From assembly GCA_029202525.1 (NCBI GenBank), contig CP119325.1:2454001-2518000 (forward strand): a stretch of 64,000 nucleotides of DNA, in the 5' to 3' direction. This document shows positions 24,471 through 32,929 of this stretch, one piece after another (the stretch's first letter is position 1; each line of letters begins with the position of its first letter). Made by a program: the position numbers and the translations under genes. Source of the stretch: Candidatus Pseudomonas phytovorans (GTDB lineage Bacteria > Pseudomonadota > Gammaproteobacteria > Pseudomonadales > Pseudomonadaceae). The notes under the pieces were generated by a model. The model had not been told where the DNA came from, did not search any database, and saw only the letters and a list, made by a program, of their open reading frames with translations.

Positions 24471-26402
24471 TTAGCATTTATCGCCAGTCGCTGTTGTCTG
24501 ACCGGGTAGCCAGTGTTGCAGCACGCGCTGCAGTTCGGTGCGGCGCAAGGGTTTGGTGAGGTAGTCGTCCATGCCGGCGGCCATGCAGCGCTCGCGGTCA
24601 CCGTCCAGGGCATTGGCGGTCAGGGCGATGATCGGTAAGCCGGCGCCATTGGCGAGCTGGCGGATGCGCCGGGTGGCTTCATAGCCGTCCAGGTGCGGTA
24701 GCCGGCAATCCATCAGCACGGCGGCAAATCGCTGCCGGCTGACCAGTTCGACCGCCTCAAGGCCGTCTTCGGCCGTTCGCACGGCCACGCCCAAGCTGCG
24801 CAGCATGGCCTCGATGACATTCTGGTTGACCGGATTGTCCTCTACCAGCAGCACCTGATCACCGTCGGCCACTGCCATTGGCGCATGGGTTGGCAAGGTC
24901 CGTGGGCTGGGGGCAGGGCTGGAGAGGGCCAGAGGCATCTCCAGGGTGAAGGTCGAGCCCAGGCCCACGCGGCTTTCACCGCGCAGCTTGCCACCCATGC
25001 GTTCGGCCAGGGTGCGGGCGATCGACAGGCCCAACCCGGTGCCTCCATAACGCCGGGAGATCGAGCTGTCGGCCTGCTGGAAGGCCACGAACATCATCTC
25101 CAGGCGGTCGCTGTCGATGCCGATACCCGTGTCGCGCACACTGCAGGTCAGCCAGATCAACTGCCGGTCGAGCACCTGCCAGCGCGCCTCGACCTGTACC
25201 TGGCCGCGTTCGGTGAATTTCAGTGCGTTGCCCACCAGGTTCAGCAAGATCTGGCGGATGCGCGTGGGGTCGCCGTTCACCTGCAACCGCTCGATGTCGG
25301 CCGGCAGTTGCAGGTGCAGGCCAAGGCCACGCTGCTGGGCACTGTGCTGGAACGACAGCACGCTGCTGGTAATCAGCTCGCCCAGGTTGAAGTCGATGTG
25401 TTCCAGCTGCAGCGCGGCGCGTTCGATACGCGAGAAGTCGAGGATGTCGTTGATGACTTTCAGCAAATGCCCGGTGGATTCGCTGGCCACTGCGGTGTAG
25501 TCGGCTTGTTCGTTGCTTAACGTCGTGGTTTCCAGCAACTGCAGCATGCCCAGCACGCCATTCATCGGCGTGCGCAGCTCGTGACTCATCATTGCCAGGA
25601 AGTCCGATTTGGCCCGGTTGGCTTGCTCAGCGTCCTCGCGGGCCTGGATCAGCTCGGCAATGGCCTGCTTCTGTTCATCGCTGGCCTGCTCCAGGGCGCT
25701 GGCCAGGTTGTTGATGTGCCGGGCCAGGTGGCCCAGCTCGCTGTCATCGACCACGGGCAGCGGGGTGTTGTATTCGCCCTGCGCAATAGCCTTGACCGCA
25801 TGCCCCATGTCGCTGATCGGCTTGGCCAGGCTCAGGGCCAGGCGGCGCGCCAGCAAAAAGGTGAACAGCAGGGCAAACAGCGCCAGGATGCCGGCCTTGA
25901 TCACGATTTCCTGTTGGCGTTGGCTGAAGGCGTCATCGGACATGCCGACGATCACGCGGCCCAGGTAGTCATCGCCGATGGCGGGTGTGGTGGCCTTGCC
26001 CTGCTGCAGGAAGTCACTGTCCAGGCGGATTTGCTGCAGGCGTATCGGCGCCTGGAACACCTCGACGCGTTGCGCGCGGTTGGCGCTTTCGTCGGACTGC
26101 TCGACGTACACGAGGATGTGGTTGCGGCTGTCCTGCACCTCAAGAAAGCGCACGTGCGGGATACTGAGGGTGGCGCGCATCAAGCCTTCGAGCACTTCGT
26201 TGTTGCCCGAGATCACCCCGTACTCCGAGGCCGGGGCCAACTGGTTGGCGATCAGTTGCCCGGTGTGGTTGAGCTCTTGGCGCAGGTCCTGGATGCGCAC
26301 GAATGTGAAGAAGCTGATCAGCAGCAGGGTCAGCAACAGGGCAGGGCCCAGGCTGATGATTTGCGTGCGGGTGTGAATGTCCCAGCTCAGGCCTTTGCTC
26401 AT
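24471..26402 (-). CDS. Hybrid sensor histidine kinase/response regulator
   Basis: A 643-residue inner-membrane hybrid kinase. Order: TM1 (about 16-37), a periplasmic sensor of about 130 residues (AxxSEYGVISGNN resembles the sCache-like region of GacS/BarA kinases), TM2 (about 167-190), HAMP (185-240), HisKA with H274 in SHELRTPMNG, HATPase with DTGIGI and GGTGLGLSIA, and a receiver with phospho-acceptor D565 in LMDCRLPHLDG. There is no HPt domain and no DNA-binding partner nearby, so the output must go to a remote phosphotransfer protein. It overlaps the upstream binding-protein gene by 4 bp (ATGA). It is the last gene of a three-gene operon with a TonB-dependent receptor. Confidence 0.92.
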   Translation of the reverse strand: MSKGLSWDIHTRTQIISLGPALLLTLLLISFFTFVRIQDLRQELNHTGQLIANQLAPASEYGVISGNNEVLEGLMRATLSIPHVRFLEVQDSRNHILVYVEQSDESANRAQRVEVFQAPIRLQQIRLDSDFLQQGKATTPAIGDDYLGRVIVGMSDDAFSQRQQEIVIKAGILALFALLFTFLLARRLALSLAKPISDMGHAVKAIAQGEYNTPLPVVDDSELGHLARHINNLASALEQASDEQKQAIAELIQAREDAEQANRAKSDFLAMMSHELRTPMNGVLGMLQLLETTTLSNEQADYTAVASESTGHLLKVINDILDFSRIERAALQLEHIDFNLGELITSSVLSFQHSAQQRGLGLHLQLPADIERLQVNGDPTRIRQILLNLVGNALKFTERGQVQVEARWQVLDRQLIWLTCSVRDTGIGIDSDRLEMMFVAFQQADSSISRRYGGTGLGLSIARTLAERMGGKLRGESRVGLGSTFTLEMPLALSSPAPSPRTLPTHAPMAVADGDQVLLVEDNPVNQNVIEAMLRSLGVAVRTAEDGLEAVELVSRQRFAAVLMDCRLPHLDGYEATRRIRQLANGAGLPIIALTANALDGDRERCMAAGMDDYLTKPLRRTELQRVLQHWLPGQTTATGDKC

Positions 26403-27289
26403 GGGGTGGGTTCTCCTTCGGCCAAGGCCTTGGCGGCGGCGTTCGGGTCGATCGGTTCCAGGCCCAGGGCGCGCGCCACCTGCTGGTTGCCACTGACGCC
26501 GAAGCGTGCCGGGTAGAGGCTGCGTGGCCAGCGCCCGGGCGACTGGTCGAGCAACTGGTCAAGTACCGCCAGCCAGTCATCCTGGTCGCTGTAGGTGCTG
26601 GCCAGGGCGCCGGCGCGAACAAAGCCGGCGTTCGGGCCGATCAGCGCCATCTGCCGGCCATAACTGCTCAACAGCAGGTTTTTTGCAGTCTTGGGGTTGT
26701 ACAGGTCCGGATCATCCAGGCCTAGCAGCACATCACTGTTACTCAGCAGGTGCTGCAGGGGCCGGCTGTCACGCAGGTCGGGCCAGTCCTGGGCAATGAT
26801 CTCCAGGCCCAGCGGGCGGGCCGCATGGCGCAGCTCTTCAAGCAGGAAACCGCTGTGCTCGCCGTACAGCACACCAATGCGCTGTGCTTGTGGCAGCAGG
26901 TAGCGCGCCAGGCGCAGTTGCCGGCCCAATGGCGGGTCGCTCCACAGCAGGGTAAGGAACGCGGGGCGCGACTTTCCCAGGCGCTGTTCAGCCTGCACCC
27001 GGCTGACTCGCATGGCCAGGGCTGGCGGGCCGGCGTTTTCACCCAGCCGCCACTCCAGGGCGGCGTTATCGAGCAGAATCAGGCGCTGGTCGGCTTTAAG
27101 CTGGCCAGGGCGTGGCAGGTCGGCGGTGGTCTGGAACTGCACATGATCGTGCGGCCGACGGTTTTCCAGTGCGGCGACAAAGCTGCGGATGCCAGGCTGG
27201 TCTTGCGCGCCTACCAGCAGAATCTCGCTGGCAGACAACGGCCCCAAGGGCCACAGGCACAGTAGCAACAGGCGCAGCACCAAGGCCAT
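26399..27289 (-). CDS. Periplasmic substrate-binding-like protein
   Basis: A 296-residue protein with a signal peptide (hydrophobic LVLRLLLLCLWPLGPL, likely cut near residue 20). The body has alternating Rossmann-like segments (RIGVLYGEHSGFLLEELRHA, SDVLLGLDDPDLYNPKTAKN, GRQMALIGPNAGFVRAGALA) resembling ABC-transporter binding proteins of the TrpX/PF04392 type. No permease or ATPase gene is nearby. It lies between the receptor and kinase genes, overlapping the first by 1 bp (TGATG) and the second by 4 bp. The likely role is a ligand-binding accessory to the sensor rather than an import component. The ligand is unknown. Confidence 0.75.
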   Translation of the reverse strand: MALVLRLLLLCLWPLGPLSASEILLVGAQDQPGIRSFVAALENRRPHDHVQFQTTADLPRPGQLKADQRLILLDNAALEWRLGENAGPPALAMRVSRVQAEQRLGKSRPAFLTLLWSDPPLGRQLRLARYLLPQAQRIGVLYGEHSGFLLEELRHAARPLGLEIIAQDWPDLRDSRPLQHLLSNSDVLLGLDDPDLYNPKTAKNLLLSSYGRQMALIGPNAGFVRAGALASTYSDQDDWLAVLDQLLDQSPGRWPRSLYPARFGVSGNQQVARALGLEPIDPNAAAKALAEGEPTP

Positions 27290-29436
27290 CAGAACGCCAG
27301 CTCCGCGCTGAAGCTCAGGCGGTGGCGGCTGTCGTAGCGGTTCTGCACGGTCGTGGTCGGCTCATCGTCCAGGCGCTGTTGCCACAGCGCCGCCAGTTCG
27401 AGGTTGCTGCCTTGCACCCGAAGGCGCTTGGCCAGGCGCAGGTCCAGGCGCTCGTAGCGGTACTGGTTGAGCGCATCGTCACCGTAGTAGAACAGCGCAC
27501 TCGACCAGCCATCGCCCCATTCGCGCATCCACCCGGCCGAGCCACTGTTGCGGGCACTGAGGCGGCGATCTTCAGGGTTGCTGGCCCAGGCATCGACATA
27601 GGCGTAAGTCAGGCGGAGGCGGTCTTGCTGGGTGGGGTGCCAGTCCAGTTGCGCCTCGCTACCGTTGAACCGGGCCTTGTTAGCGTTGCTGGCGATGTAC
27701 TGGTTGTTCTTCAAGGGCTCGCTGATCATGCCGGTGATCTCGTCGTAGAACAGCTTCACATCCATGCTCAGGTCGATGTCGCTGAAGTAGCCGTTGTAGC
27801 CCAGTTCGCGCGAGCGCATGCGCTCCTGGTCGAGGTCGCCCGGGCCGCGGGTTTTGACGAAATATTCGCCGTGCTGCTGGCCAAACGCGTTAGGGCTGAG
27901 GTTCTTGACCGTGTAACTCCAGTTGATGTTGTTCTCGAACATGTCGGGCGAGCGCACCGCTTCGGAATACACGGCACGCAGGCCGTGGCGCGGGGTAATC
28001 AGGTAGTTGACCGCTACGCGCGGGGTCAGCGAACTGCCAGATAGCCGCGAGTCCTCAAGCATGGCGCCACCCTGCAGGATCCAGTGTTCGTCGGCGCGCC
28101 ATTCCAGTTGGCCGAACAGGCGCCAGGTCTGGTCGTCGAGGCTGCCGTTGAAGTAGGTCTGCGAGTCGGCACGATCATAGCGGTAGTTCACGCCGCTGAG
28201 CAGGCGCAGGCTGTCGGTCAGGCTGAGGGTGTCCTGGATTTCCAGGTCATAGCGGGTTTCGCGGGTGCTCTGGTCGACATCGCCACACACAACATTGCTG
28301 CCGCCCTGGTTGTTCCACTGATCCTTGATGGCATCGACCAGCGCTTGTTCTGCGGGGTTGTTGCTGGGCGGCGGGTTGTTGGCACCCCGTGCCACCAGTT
28401 CGGCGTAATTGGGGTTCAGCTGCCACAGCCGGGTCAGCTCGGGGCTGAACGACAGCGCGGCATCGCAGGCTCGCCAGACCTGCTGGCGGTCGAAGTGTTG
28501 TGCCGAACCCTGCACGTACAGGCTGTGGTCGGGGTTGAAATCGATGTTCCAGCGTACCGACCCTGCGTAGTCCTTGGCATTGACGTCGGCATTGTCGCCG
28601 CGCTGGGTGACATAGGGGAATACCGGCTGGTAGGTATAGGGCCGCTGGTTGCTGCCTTCTTTTGCCGCCAGTTGCCATTCCAGGGTCTGGTTGAACGACA
28701 GGTTGTGGCTGGCGCTGAGGTTGAAACGGGTCAGCCGGCGGCTGTCCCGGTAATCCTGGCCGAACTGGTCGTGGTCGAAGCCGTCGTCCTGCTGGCCCGA
28801 CAGCGACAGGCGCATGTCGCCGCCGTCCCAGCCGAAGCCATGGCTGGCATAGAAGTCGTTGATGCCGTCCTCGCCGCGGGTCACCTTCAGCCGTGTGCCA
28901 TGGCTGTCAGCGGGGTTACGGGTGAGGATGTTGACCACCGCCATCAGCGCGTTGGCGCCGTAGCTGACCGTGTTGGGGCCGCGGAACACCTCGATGCGCT
29001 CGATGTCCTCCATGGCCAGCGGGATGTCGCTCCAGTCCACTGTGGCCAGGCCAGCACGGTACACCGAACGGCCATCGATCAACACTTGCATACGCCGCGC
29101 TTCGCTGGCGTTGCTGCCGTGATAGTTGACCGTAGGCTGGTTGCCGGCACCGTAGCCGATCATCATGCCCGGTACCAGGCGCAGCAGTTCGGGGATGTCA
29201 CGGGCGCCGCTGGCGCGTATCAGTTCGCTGTCGAGCACGGTCATGCTGCCCGGGACGGCCGCCGGGGATTGTTTCAGACGCGTGGCGGTCAGAACCTGCG
29301 GCAGGTCGCTGTTGTCAATGAACAGGTCGTCGGCCATGGCCGGGCCACCGAGCAGGGCAGTCAGTATCAGCAGGCGCGGGAACGGGGGCGTGCCAGGGAA
29401 CACAGGGCGGCCTTGTATCAGGATTGAAACAGGCAT
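27289..29436 (-). CDS. TonB-dependent outer-membrane receptor
   Basis: A 715-residue receptor with a signal peptide (cleavage likely after GGPAMA, residue 35). A TonB-box-like PQVLTATRL follows, then the plug domain (ARDIPELLRLVPGMMIG, RRMQVLIDGRSVYR, IERIEVFRGPNTVSYG) and a beta-barrel ending in HRLSFSAELAF with the C-terminal Phe needed for outer-membrane insertion. It lacks the N-terminal STN domain seen in sigma-regulating receptors. No Fur box is evident upstream, so iron may not be the cue. It is first of the receptor/binding-protein/hybrid-kinase operon. The substrate is unknown. Confidence 0.9.
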   Translation of the reverse strand: MPVSILIQGRPVFPGTPPFPRLLILTALLGGPAMADDLFIDNSDLPQVLTATRLKQSPAAVPGSMTVLDSELIRASGARDIPELLRLVPGMMIGYGAGNQPTVNYHGSNASEARRMQVLIDGRSVYRAGLATVDWSDIPLAMEDIERIEVFRGPNTVSYGANALMAVVNILTRNPADSHGTRLKVTRGEDGINDFYASHGFGWDGGDMRLSLSGQQDDGFDHDQFGQDYRDSRRLTRFNLSASHNLSFNQTLEWQLAAKEGSNQRPYTYQPVFPYVTQRGDNADVNAKDYAGSVRWNIDFNPDHSLYVQGSAQHFDRQQVWRACDAALSFSPELTRLWQLNPNYAELVARGANNPPPSNNPAEQALVDAIKDQWNNQGGSNVVCGDVDQSTRETRYDLEIQDTLSLTDSLRLLSGVNYRYDRADSQTYFNGSLDDQTWRLFGQLEWRADEHWILQGGAMLEDSRLSGSSLTPRVAVNYLITPRHGLRAVYSEAVRSPDMFENNINWSYTVKNLSPNAFGQQHGEYFVKTRGPGDLDQERMRSRELGYNGYFSDIDLSMDVKLFYDEITGMISEPLKNNQYIASNANKARFNGSEAQLDWHPTQQDRLRLTYAYVDAWASNPEDRRLSARNSGSAGWMREWGDGWSSALFYYGDDALNQYRYERLDLRLAKRLRVQGSNLELAALWQQRLDDEPTTTVQNRYDSRHRLSFSAELAF

Positions 29437-29537
29437 GGTAACTGACCTTGGCGCATTTTCCAGTGATCTGCGGCGGTTTTGCAGCGTGTCTGTCTTGACG
29501 CTTTGATGGGGGCAGAAATCGAGCGCCGCCCGCGCGG

Positions 29538-29570
29538 CGCATCGCGAGCAAGCTCGCTCCTACATTTGTT
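29538..29570. repeat. Single REP-like element, different class
   Basis: ATCGCGAGCAAGCTCGCTCC followed by TACA matches another pseudomonad REP class (GCGAGC..GCTCGC core). It is unpaired, in the divergent region between the receptor gene and gpsA. Confidence 0.6.
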
Positions 29571-29581
29571 GCAACGTGGCC

Positions 29582-29594
29582 ATGACAGTGTCAT
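29582..29594. promoter_or_regulatory. 13-bp palindrome in the receptor-gpsA divergent region
   Basis: ATGACA-G-TGTCAT is perfect and lies 15 bp upstream of the gpsA -35 box and about 145 bp upstream of the receptor gene. It is a candidate operator. Confidence 0.35.
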
Positions 29595-29608
29595 CTGCGT
29601 TGTTAGCC

Positions 29609-29636
29609 TTGGCGCATGGCAGGCGAGCCGTATAAT
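29609..29636 (+). promoter_or_regulatory. Sigma70 promoter of gpsA
   Basis: TTGGCG and a perfect TATAAT are separated by 16 bp. The start is predicted near 29643, 35 nt before the ATG. Confidence 0.65.
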
Positions 29637-29677
29637 GGCGGGGTCGCCACTTAACTTTTGGCTTTAACGGATTGGAT

Positions 29678-30703
29678 ATGACTGAACAGCAACCTGTTGC
29701 AGTTCTGGGAGGCGGCAGCTTCGGCACCGCCGTGGCGAACCTGCTGGCGGAAAACGGAGTGCCGGTGCGCCAATGGATGCGCGACCCGGCACAGGCCGAG
29801 GCGATGCGCGTCAATCGCGAGAACCCGCGCTACCTCAAGGGCATCCGTCTGCATGATGGCGTGGAGCCGGTCAACGACCTGCTGGCCACCTTGCAGGCCA
29901 GCGAGTTGATCTTCGTCGCCTTGCCATCAAGCGCCTTGCGCAGTGTGCTGGCCCCCCATGCCGAGCTGTTGCGGGGCAAGGGCCTGGTCAGCCTGACCAA
30001 GGGCATCGAGGCGCAAACCTTCAAACTGATGAGTCAGATCCTTGAAGAAATCGCCCCTGACGCCCGCATTGGCGTGCTGTCCGGCCCCAACCTGGCCCGC
30101 GAGATCGCCGAACATGCGCTGACCGCCACGGTGGTCGCCAGCGAGGACGAAAACCTCTGCCAGCAAGTACAGGCGGTGCTGCATGGGCGCACTTTCCGTG
30201 TATACGCCAGCGCCGACCGCTTTGGTGTCGAGCTGGGTGGTGCACTGAAAAACGTCTACGCCATCATCGCCGGCATGGCCGTGGCCCTTGGGATGGGCGA
30301 GAACACCAAGAGCATGCTCATTACCCGGGCCCTGGCCGAGATGACCCGCTTTGCCGTCAGCCAGGGTGCCAACCCCATGACCTTCCTTGGCCTGGCCGGT
30401 GTCGGTGACCTGATCGTCACCTGCTCTTCGCCCAAGAGCCGCAACTACCAGGTGGGCCATGCGCTGGGCCAGGGCCTGAGCCTGGACCAGGCGGTCAACC
30501 GCCTGGGCGAAGTGGCCGAAGGCGTCAACACCCTCAAGGTGCTCAAGGCCAAGGCGCAGGAAGTGCAGGTGTACATGCCGCTGGTGGCGGGCCTTCATGC
30601 CATCCTGTTCGAAGGCCGTACGCTGAACCAGGTGATCGAGCACCTGATGCGCGCCGAGCCCAAGACCGATGTCGATTTCATTTCCATCAGCGGTTTCAAC
30701 TGA
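29678..30703 (+). CDS. gpsA: Glycerol-3-phosphate dehydrogenase [NAD(P)+]
   Basis: Reduces dihydroxyacetone phosphate to sn-glycerol-3-phosphate, the backbone of phospholipids, in the cytoplasm. The 341 residues carry the nucleotide motif VLGGGSFGTAVANLL, the substrate motifs SLTKGIE and SGPNLAREIA, and the catalytic Lys in LGGALKNVYAI. The ATG at 29678 is chosen over an in-frame TTG 6 bp earlier because it gives the usual start MTEQQPVAVLGGG. The genes downstream follow closely and may be co-transcribed. Confidence 0.97.
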   Translation: MTEQQPVAVLGGGSFGTAVANLLAENGVPVRQWMRDPAQAEAMRVNRENPRYLKGIRLHDGVEPVNDLLATLQASELIFVALPSSALRSVLAPHAELLRGKGLVSLTKGIEAQTFKLMSQILEEIAPDARIGVLSGPNLAREIAEHALTATVVASEDENLCQQVQAVLHGRTFRVYASADRFGVELGGALKNVYAIIAGMAVALGMGENTKSMLITRALAEMTRFAVSQGANPMTFLGLAGVGDLIVTCSSPKSRNYQVGHALGQGLSLDQAVNRLGEVAEGVNTLKVLKAKAQEVQVYMPLVAGLHAILFEGRTLNQVIEHLMRAEPKTDVDFISISGFN

Positions 30704-30739
30704 GCCCTTGGCGGCTCTGACACGAGCAAGGAGCAACAC

Positions 30740-31087
30740 ATGAACGATACGCCCGAACGCGCCCAGCGCGAGTCGATCATCCTGCGGGTGCTGTGGATGC
30801 TGGTGTTCCTGGTGGTCTGGCAATTGGCCGAGTTGCTGCTTGGCGGCCTGGTGCTGGTGCAACTGATCTACCGCCTGGTGTATGGCGCGCCCAGCGCCAG
30901 CCTGATGAACTTCGGCGACAGCCTGAGCCAGTTTCTGGCACAGATTGGCCGCTATGGCAGCTTTCACACTGAGCAGAAGCCCTGGCCGTTTGCCGACTGG
31001 CCAGCACCGCGCCCCCCGGAAGGCGAAGCGCCGCATGCCGTGGCCCCGGCCCCGCATCCGGTGCGGGACGAGGAACCCAAGCTGTGA
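30740..31087 (+). CDS. DUF4389 domain protein
   Basis: A 115-residue protein with one long hydrophobic stretch (RVLWMLVFLVVWQLAELLLGG, about 16-46) that probably makes one or two membrane passes. This is followed by the DUF4389 motif SLSQFLAQIGRYGSFHTEQKPWPF and a Pro-rich tail. AAGGAGCA precedes the ATG. It overlaps sixA by 4 bp (GTGA). The function is unknown. Confidence 0.8.
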   Translation: MNDTPERAQRESIILRVLWMLVFLVVWQLAELLLGGLVLVQLIYRLVYGAPSASLMNFGDSLSQFLAQIGRYGSFHTEQKPWPFADWPAPRPPEGEAPHAVAPAPHPVRDEEPKL

Positions 31088-31542
31088 AGCTGTGGGTGCT
31101 GCGCCACGGTGAGGCTGAGCCGCGGGCCAATACCGATGCCGAGCGCCGCCTGACCGCCCATGGCCGCGAGCAGGTGCTGCACAGCGCTGCTCGCCTGCTG
31201 GGGCAGCCGCTGCAGGCGATTATCGCCAGCCCCTACGTGCGCGCCCAGCAAACGGCTGCGTTGGTGCATGACACGCTGGGTTTCAGGGAACCGGTGCGTA
31301 CCGTGCCCTGGTTGACGCCAGAGAGTGATGTGCAGCAGGTCATCGGCGAGATCGAGCAGCTGGGCATGGAGCATGTATTGCTGGTCAGCCATCAGCCGCT
31401 GGTGGGCAATTTGGTAGGCGCGCTGGAGCATGGCCATCAACAGCAGCCAGCGGCCATGAGCACTGCCAGCCTGGCGGAGCTGGAAGGGGAGTGGCCACTG
31501 GCAGGCTTGATGACACTTCGTAGTCTCAACTCACCGGGTTGA
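31084..31542 (+). CDS. sixA: Phosphohistidine phosphatase SixA
   Basis: Histidine-phosphatase family protein of 152 residues. The catalytic His lies in LRHGEAEPR (H8) and the second conserved His in LVSHQPLVGN. In E. coli SixA removes phosphate from phosphohistidine proteins such as ArcB and the nitrogen-PTS component PtsO. The start is GTG, overlapping the preceding stop codon, and MKLWVLRHGE is the family N-terminus. Confidence 0.9.
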   Translation: MKLWVLRHGEAEPRANTDAERRLTAHGREQVLHSAARLLGQPLQAIIASPYVRAQQTAALVHDTLGFREPVRTVPWLTPESDVQQVIGEIEQLGMEHVLLVSHQPLVGNLVGALEHGHQQQPAAMSTASLAELEGEWPLAGLMTLRSLNSPG

Positions 31543-31660
31543 TCTGCTGGGGCCGCTGCGCGGGCCCATAATCCCGAAGGCAACTGGCATTTATGTCAGT
31601 TGCCGCACTTGCTGGCCTCTTGCTAGCGTTGCGCCAAAGCCACCAGGCAGGGAGCAGCGG

Positions 31661-32047
31661 ATGAGCGGTGAGATGCGGGAATTATTGAGTTCCCTGGACC
31701 TGCAACCCACCGTAGACAAGGTGGGGCAAGGTATTACACTGGACTTTGCCCAGTACAGCCTGCTGCGCGACTCGGCCGAGGCCAAGCTCTACCTGCTGAT
31801 GCGCAAGGTGAACGGCAACGACAACCTTGAGGCCATCGCCAGGCAACAAAGCGAGCAGGACCTGCGCACGCTTCAGGACGCCTGCGTGCGCGTCTCCCAC
31901 CTGCTGCAAACCAGTTGCCTGGCCTTGCGCCGTCTGCAACTCGACTTTCAGGACCAGCGCCTTGCCCGTGAGGCGCTGGAAAGCCAGTTGGCCTACATGC
32001 AAGCCTGTTTGCGCCGGTCTCTGGCCAGCTTCGACCGGTCGGCGTGA
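31661..32047 (+). CDS. Hypothetical protein
   Basis: A 128-residue soluble, largely helical protein that I do not recognise. The sequence from DLRTLQDACVRVSHLLQTSC to LRRSLASFDRSA looks like two amphipathic helices with possible coiled-coil character. GGAGCAGCGG precedes the ATG, and codon use matches neighbouring genes, so it is probably real. It follows sixA by 118 bp and precedes the hydrolase pair. Confidence 0.6.
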   Translation: MSGEMRELLSSLDLQPTVDKVGQGITLDFAQYSLLRDSAEAKLYLLMRKVNGNDNLEAIARQQSEQDLRTLQDACVRVSHLLQTSCLALRRLQLDFQDQRLAREALESQLAYMQACLRRSLASFDRSA

Positions 32048-32140
32048 CCTGATAGCCCTCGTCGATGACCTTTCCGGATGTTGCCCTATGGCGCGCCGAT
32101 GCCGACAATGAGCCATCATCTTCCGTGCGGACCAGGCGCC

Positions 32141-32929
32141 ATGTCGCAGCAGATCTTCTTCGCTCATGCCAACGGTTTCCCCTCGGCCACCTATGGCAAG
32201 CTGTTCGCTGCCCTGGCGCCGGACTATCAGGTACAGCACCTGGCCCAGCACGGTCACGACCCGCGCTTTCCGGTGGACGATAACTGGCAGAGCCTGGTAG
32301 ATGAGCTGTTGCATCACCTGGCGCAGCAGGACCAACCCGTCTGGGGTGTCGGGCATTCGCTCGGCGGTGTACTGCACCTGCACGCTGCCTTGCGCCGTCC
32401 CGAGTACTACCGCGGCGTGGTGATGCTCGACTCGCCGGTGCTCACCCGTGCCGATCAGTGGCTGCTGCGCACCGCCAAGCGTTTCGGCTTTATTGACCGC
32501 ATTACCCCGGCTGGCCGCACCCTCGGGCGCCGCGAAGTCTTCAATGACCGCGACAGTGCACGGGACTATTTTGCCGGCAAATCACTGTTTCGCCATTTTG
32601 ACCCCGACTGCCTCGAAGCCTATGTAGAGCATGGCCTGCAGGCGATGGAGCAGGGGCTGCAGTTGCGCTTCGATCCTGCCACTGAAATCAGTATCTACCG
32701 CAGCATCCCGCACACCAGTCCCGCCCCCGCGCGGCAGTTGCAGGTGCCGCTGGCCATGGTGCGTGGCGAGCGCAGCAATGTCATTCGCCGTCACCACACC
32801 TTCGCGGTGCGTGGCATGCCCAAGGGCGAATACCACAGTGTGCCCGGCGGGCACATGTTCCCGCTGGAGCGCCCGACTGACACCGCCAGCCTGATCAAGG
32901 GCCTGTTCGACCGCTGGAGCCAGGCATGA
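32141..32929 (+). CDS. Alpha/beta hydrolase (first of two)
   Basis: A 262-residue alpha/beta-fold hydrolase. The nucleophile S73 lies in GVGHSLGG, the probable acid in the region MLDSPVLTRAD or later, and the catalytic His in VPGGHMFPLE near the end. The oxyanion region FAHANGFPSATY is typical of a Pseudomonas subfamily. The ATG at 32141 (MSQQIFF) is preferred; an in-frame ATG at 32108 is possible. It overlaps the next hydrolase by 4 bp (ATGA). The substrate is unknown. Confidence 0.8.
   Translation: MSQQIFFAHANGFPSATYGKLFAALAPDYQVQHLAQHGHDPRFPVDDNWQSLVDELLHHLAQQDQPVWGVGHSLGGVLHLHAALRRPEYYRGVVMLDSPVLTRADQWLLRTAKRFGFIDRITPAGRTLGRREVFNDRDSARDYFAGKSLFRHFDPDCLEAYVEHGLQAMEQGLQLRFDPATEISIYRSIPHTSPAPARQLQVPLAMVRGERSNVIRRHHTFAVRGMPKGEYHSVPGGHMFPLERPTDTASLIKGLFDRWSQA

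Noticed and set aside
29437..29520. Search for a Fur box before the first TonB-dependent receptor
   Set aside because: No site with acceptable match to the Fur inverted repeat was found, unlike the region before the fecI-type gene.
32108..32140. Upstream ATG for the first alpha/beta hydrolase
   Set aside because: The extra residues (MSHHLPCGPGA) do not resemble the hydrolase fold, and the ATG at 32141 gives the usual N-terminus, although neither has a strong ribosome site.
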